From Erythrobacter sp. (GTDB lineage Bacteria > Pseudomonadota > Alphaproteobacteria > Sphingomonadales > Sphingomonadaceae), in NCBI GenBank assembly GCA_030731635.1, contig JANQTR010000021.1:1-7520 (forward strand): a stretch of 7,520 nucleotides of DNA. Reading direction: 5' to 3'. Of this stretch, positions 6,678 to 7,520 are shown in pieces (the stretch's first letter is position 1; each line of letters begins with the position of its first letter). The translations under genes and the position numbers were made by a program. The notes below the pieces were generated by a model, which saw only the letters and a list, made by a program, of their open reading frames with translations, searched no databases and had not been told where the DNA came from.

Positions 6678-6693
6678 TGTCAAATTTTGGACA
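6678..6693. promoter_or_regulatory. Palindromic operator with CRP-like spacing in the divergent promoter region
   Basis: TGTCAAATTTTGGACA lies in the 94-base gap between the secreted-protein gene and the CRP/FNR-type gene. Its arms match the two PpsR-type sites in this window, but the spacing is TGT-N10-ACA, two bases shorter and the same as the CRP consensus TGTGA-N6-TCACA. Read leftwards, one arm is a perfect -35 TTGACA (6683-6678) for the secreted-protein gene; no good -10 follows at 16-18 bases. The site ends 19 bases before the regulator's ATG, a position suited to autorepression. Candidate binders are the adjacent regulator or PpsR; the sequence alone does not decide. Confidence 0.6.
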
Positions 6694-6712
6694 TTTGCTA
6701 GGCTGTTTCGCG

Positions 6713-7393
6713 ATGAACGCCGATGATCGCCAATTCACTCAACGGGCCATTGCCACTTCGTCGGTGCTGGGATTGCTGACCCCGGTGTTGCAGGAACGGT
6801 TGCTCCGGTCGGCGCAGGTCATCCGTTGCAAGGGGGCGACCTTGCTATGCTCCGCCGAAGAGCAACCCTCGCAGCTTTATCTGGTGCTGCACGGCCAGAT
6901 CGAGCTGACAGCGCGGACCGCCGATGGCGAGGAGATGACGATATCGGCGCTGGGGCCGGGCAGCTGGATCACCTGGCTCGGCCTGTTCGACAATCGTCCG
7001 GCGCTGCACGATATTGTTGCCGCACCGGGTTCACGGATTGTTGCAGTGCCTGCCAAATTGATCCGTGATGCGGCGGCCAGCGTGCCGGAATGCTATCCCG
7101 CGATCATCGCCGAAATCGGCGGGCGGTTTCGCGCACTGATCCAGTGGGTCGAACAATCGGCGCTGGTGGGCCGGGACCGGCGGCTGGCGCAACTGCTGCT
7201 CAGCCTTGCGCGGTCGTCCGGAACGGGCACAAACGATGTACTGCTGACCCGCGCCAAGATCGCGCGGCTGATGGGGTGTTCCCGCCAGACCCTGCACGAT
7301 GCGCTGCGCAGCCTTGAGGCTAGCGGCCTCATCAAGCTGGCCTATGGCAGGATTGCGATTGTCGATCAGGCGCGGCTGGAGCAGCGTGCCTGA
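6713..7393 (+). CDS. CRP/FNR-superfamily transcriptional regulator, non-canonical effector site
   Basis: The 226-residue product has an N-terminal cyclic-nucleotide-type beta-roll (about 20-120; LYLVLHGQIELTARTADGEE, ALGPGSWITWLGLF), a dimerisation helix (about 125-155), and a C-terminal winged helix (about 175-215). The recognition helix reads GCSRQTLHDALRSLEASGLI (188-207). The phosphate-binding signature of cAMP-binding CRP (E and RS within GELGLF...RSA) is absent: the equivalent reads WITWLGLFDNRPALHD. The clustered N-terminal cysteines of FNR are also absent; its four cysteines are at 39, 46, 127 and 189. The effector is therefore unknown. ATG 6713 starts at the usual family length; the frame is open further upstream, but that would cross the promoter region and the neighbouring gene. 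It is divergent from the secreted-protein gene, with a palindrome in between that could serve both. Its position beside crt/bch genes suggests, but does not prove, a role in photosynthesis control. Confidence 0.88.
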   Translation: MNADDRQFTQRAIATSSVLGLLTPVLQERLLRSAQVIRCKGATLLCSAEEQPSQLYLVLHGQIELTARTADGEEMTISALGPGSWITWLGLFDNRPALHDIVAAPGSRIVAVPAKLIRDAAASVPECYPAIIAEIGGRFRALIQWVEQSALVGRDRRLAQLLLSLARSSGTGTNDVLLTRAKIARLMGCSRQTLHDALRSLEASGLIKLAYGRIAIVDQARLEQRA

Positions 7394-7397
7394 TTGC

Positions 7398-7412
7398 AAG
7401 CCACAATGGCTT
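7398..7412. terminator. Weak hairpin between convergent genes
   Basis: AAGCCA and TGGCTT form a 6-bp stem around a 3-base CAA loop, in the 32 bases between the regulator stop and the stop of the convergent gene. The trailing T-tract is short (TGTT), so termination would be weak. Confidence 0.28.
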
Positions 7413-7425
7413 TGTTCATCGCCTG

Positions 7426-7520
7426 TCAGAGGCCGGGCGGATTATGTTCGCCGTCAGCCTCTTTCGCCGCATTTTCGGCCCGCGTGCGTTTCAGCAGGCG
7501 GTCGGTTTTCCAGAACTGCC
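7426..7520 (-). CDS. C-terminal end of an unidentified protein (cut by window edge)
   Basis: Reading leftwards from the right edge, an open frame runs for 30 codons to TGA at 7428-7426. The visible tail begins QFWKTDRLLKRTRAENAAKE and ends in PPGL. It is strongly charged and helix-forming, as often seen in the cytoplasmic tail of a membrane protein or at a soluble protein's C-terminus. Too little is present to name it. In related photosynthesis clusters bchO/bchD/bchI often lie beyond crtC, but nothing in these residues shows that. It converges on the regulator gene with 32 bases between stops. The evidence is the open frame, the compact convergent arrangement and the plausible composition only. 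Confidence 0.5.
   Translation of the reverse strand, partial: QFWKTDRLLKRTRAENAAKEADGEHNPPGL

Noticed and set aside
6509..6712. Upstream extension of the CRP/FNR-type gene
   Set aside because: It would overlap the signal peptide of the divergent gene and the palindrome; family length fits ATG 6713.
6619..6738. Upstream extension of the secreted-protein gene
   Set aside because: It would bury the clear Sec signal peptide internally and cross the palindrome; ATG 6618 has a ribosome-binding site.
1..7520. Mobile elements, CRISPR arrays, tRNA or rRNA genes
   Set aside because: No transposase-like frame, inverted-repeat ends, regular direct repeats or tRNA-like folds were noticed; the only repeated motifs are the three short palindromes.

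Overview
The window is a GC-rich segment of a photosynthesis gene cluster from an aerobic anoxygenic phototrophic or purple alphaproteobacterium. The crtF-bchC-bchX order with a divergent crtD-crtC pair resembles Sphingomonadales (the Erythrobacter/Porphyrobacter type); this placement is inferred from gene content and order, not from a search.

Layout. On the minus strand, crtF (2730-1606), bchC (1479-532) and bchX (from 532, running off the left edge) point leftwards. BchC and BchX take part in the late steps from chlorophyllide to bacteriochlorophyllide a, and CrtF methylates the carotenoid 1-hydroxyl. Divergently on the plus strand lie crtD (2840-4405) and crtC (ending at 5244), the carotenoid 3,4-desaturase and the carotenoid 1,2-hydratase. 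Together CrtC, CrtD and CrtF make the acyclic methoxylated carotenoids of the spheroidene/spirilloxanthin type. The crtC start is unresolved: no standard start codon lies close to where the family-like sequence begins, and the reading frame overlaps crtD in a different frame.

Twelve bases beyond crtC, convergent to it, is a gene for a secreted protein of unknown function with six cysteines (6618-5257). Divergent from that gene is a CRP/FNR-superfamily regulator (6713-7393) that lacks the usual cAMP and iron-sulfur ligands. The C-terminal end of another minus-strand gene (7426-7520) closes the window.

Regulation. Three related palindromes with arms TGTCnAA and TTGGACA lie in the three promoter-bearing gaps. 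Two, before bchC (1580-1597) and between crtF and crtD (2769-2786), have the TGT-N12-ACA spacing of PpsR/CrtJ operators, which fits oxygen- and light-dependent repression. The third, between the secreted-protein gene and the CRP/FNR gene (6678-6693), has TGT-N10-ACA, the spacing of CRP-family sites, so it may be the regulator's own operator. No insertion sequence, CRISPR array, tRNA or rRNA was recognised.
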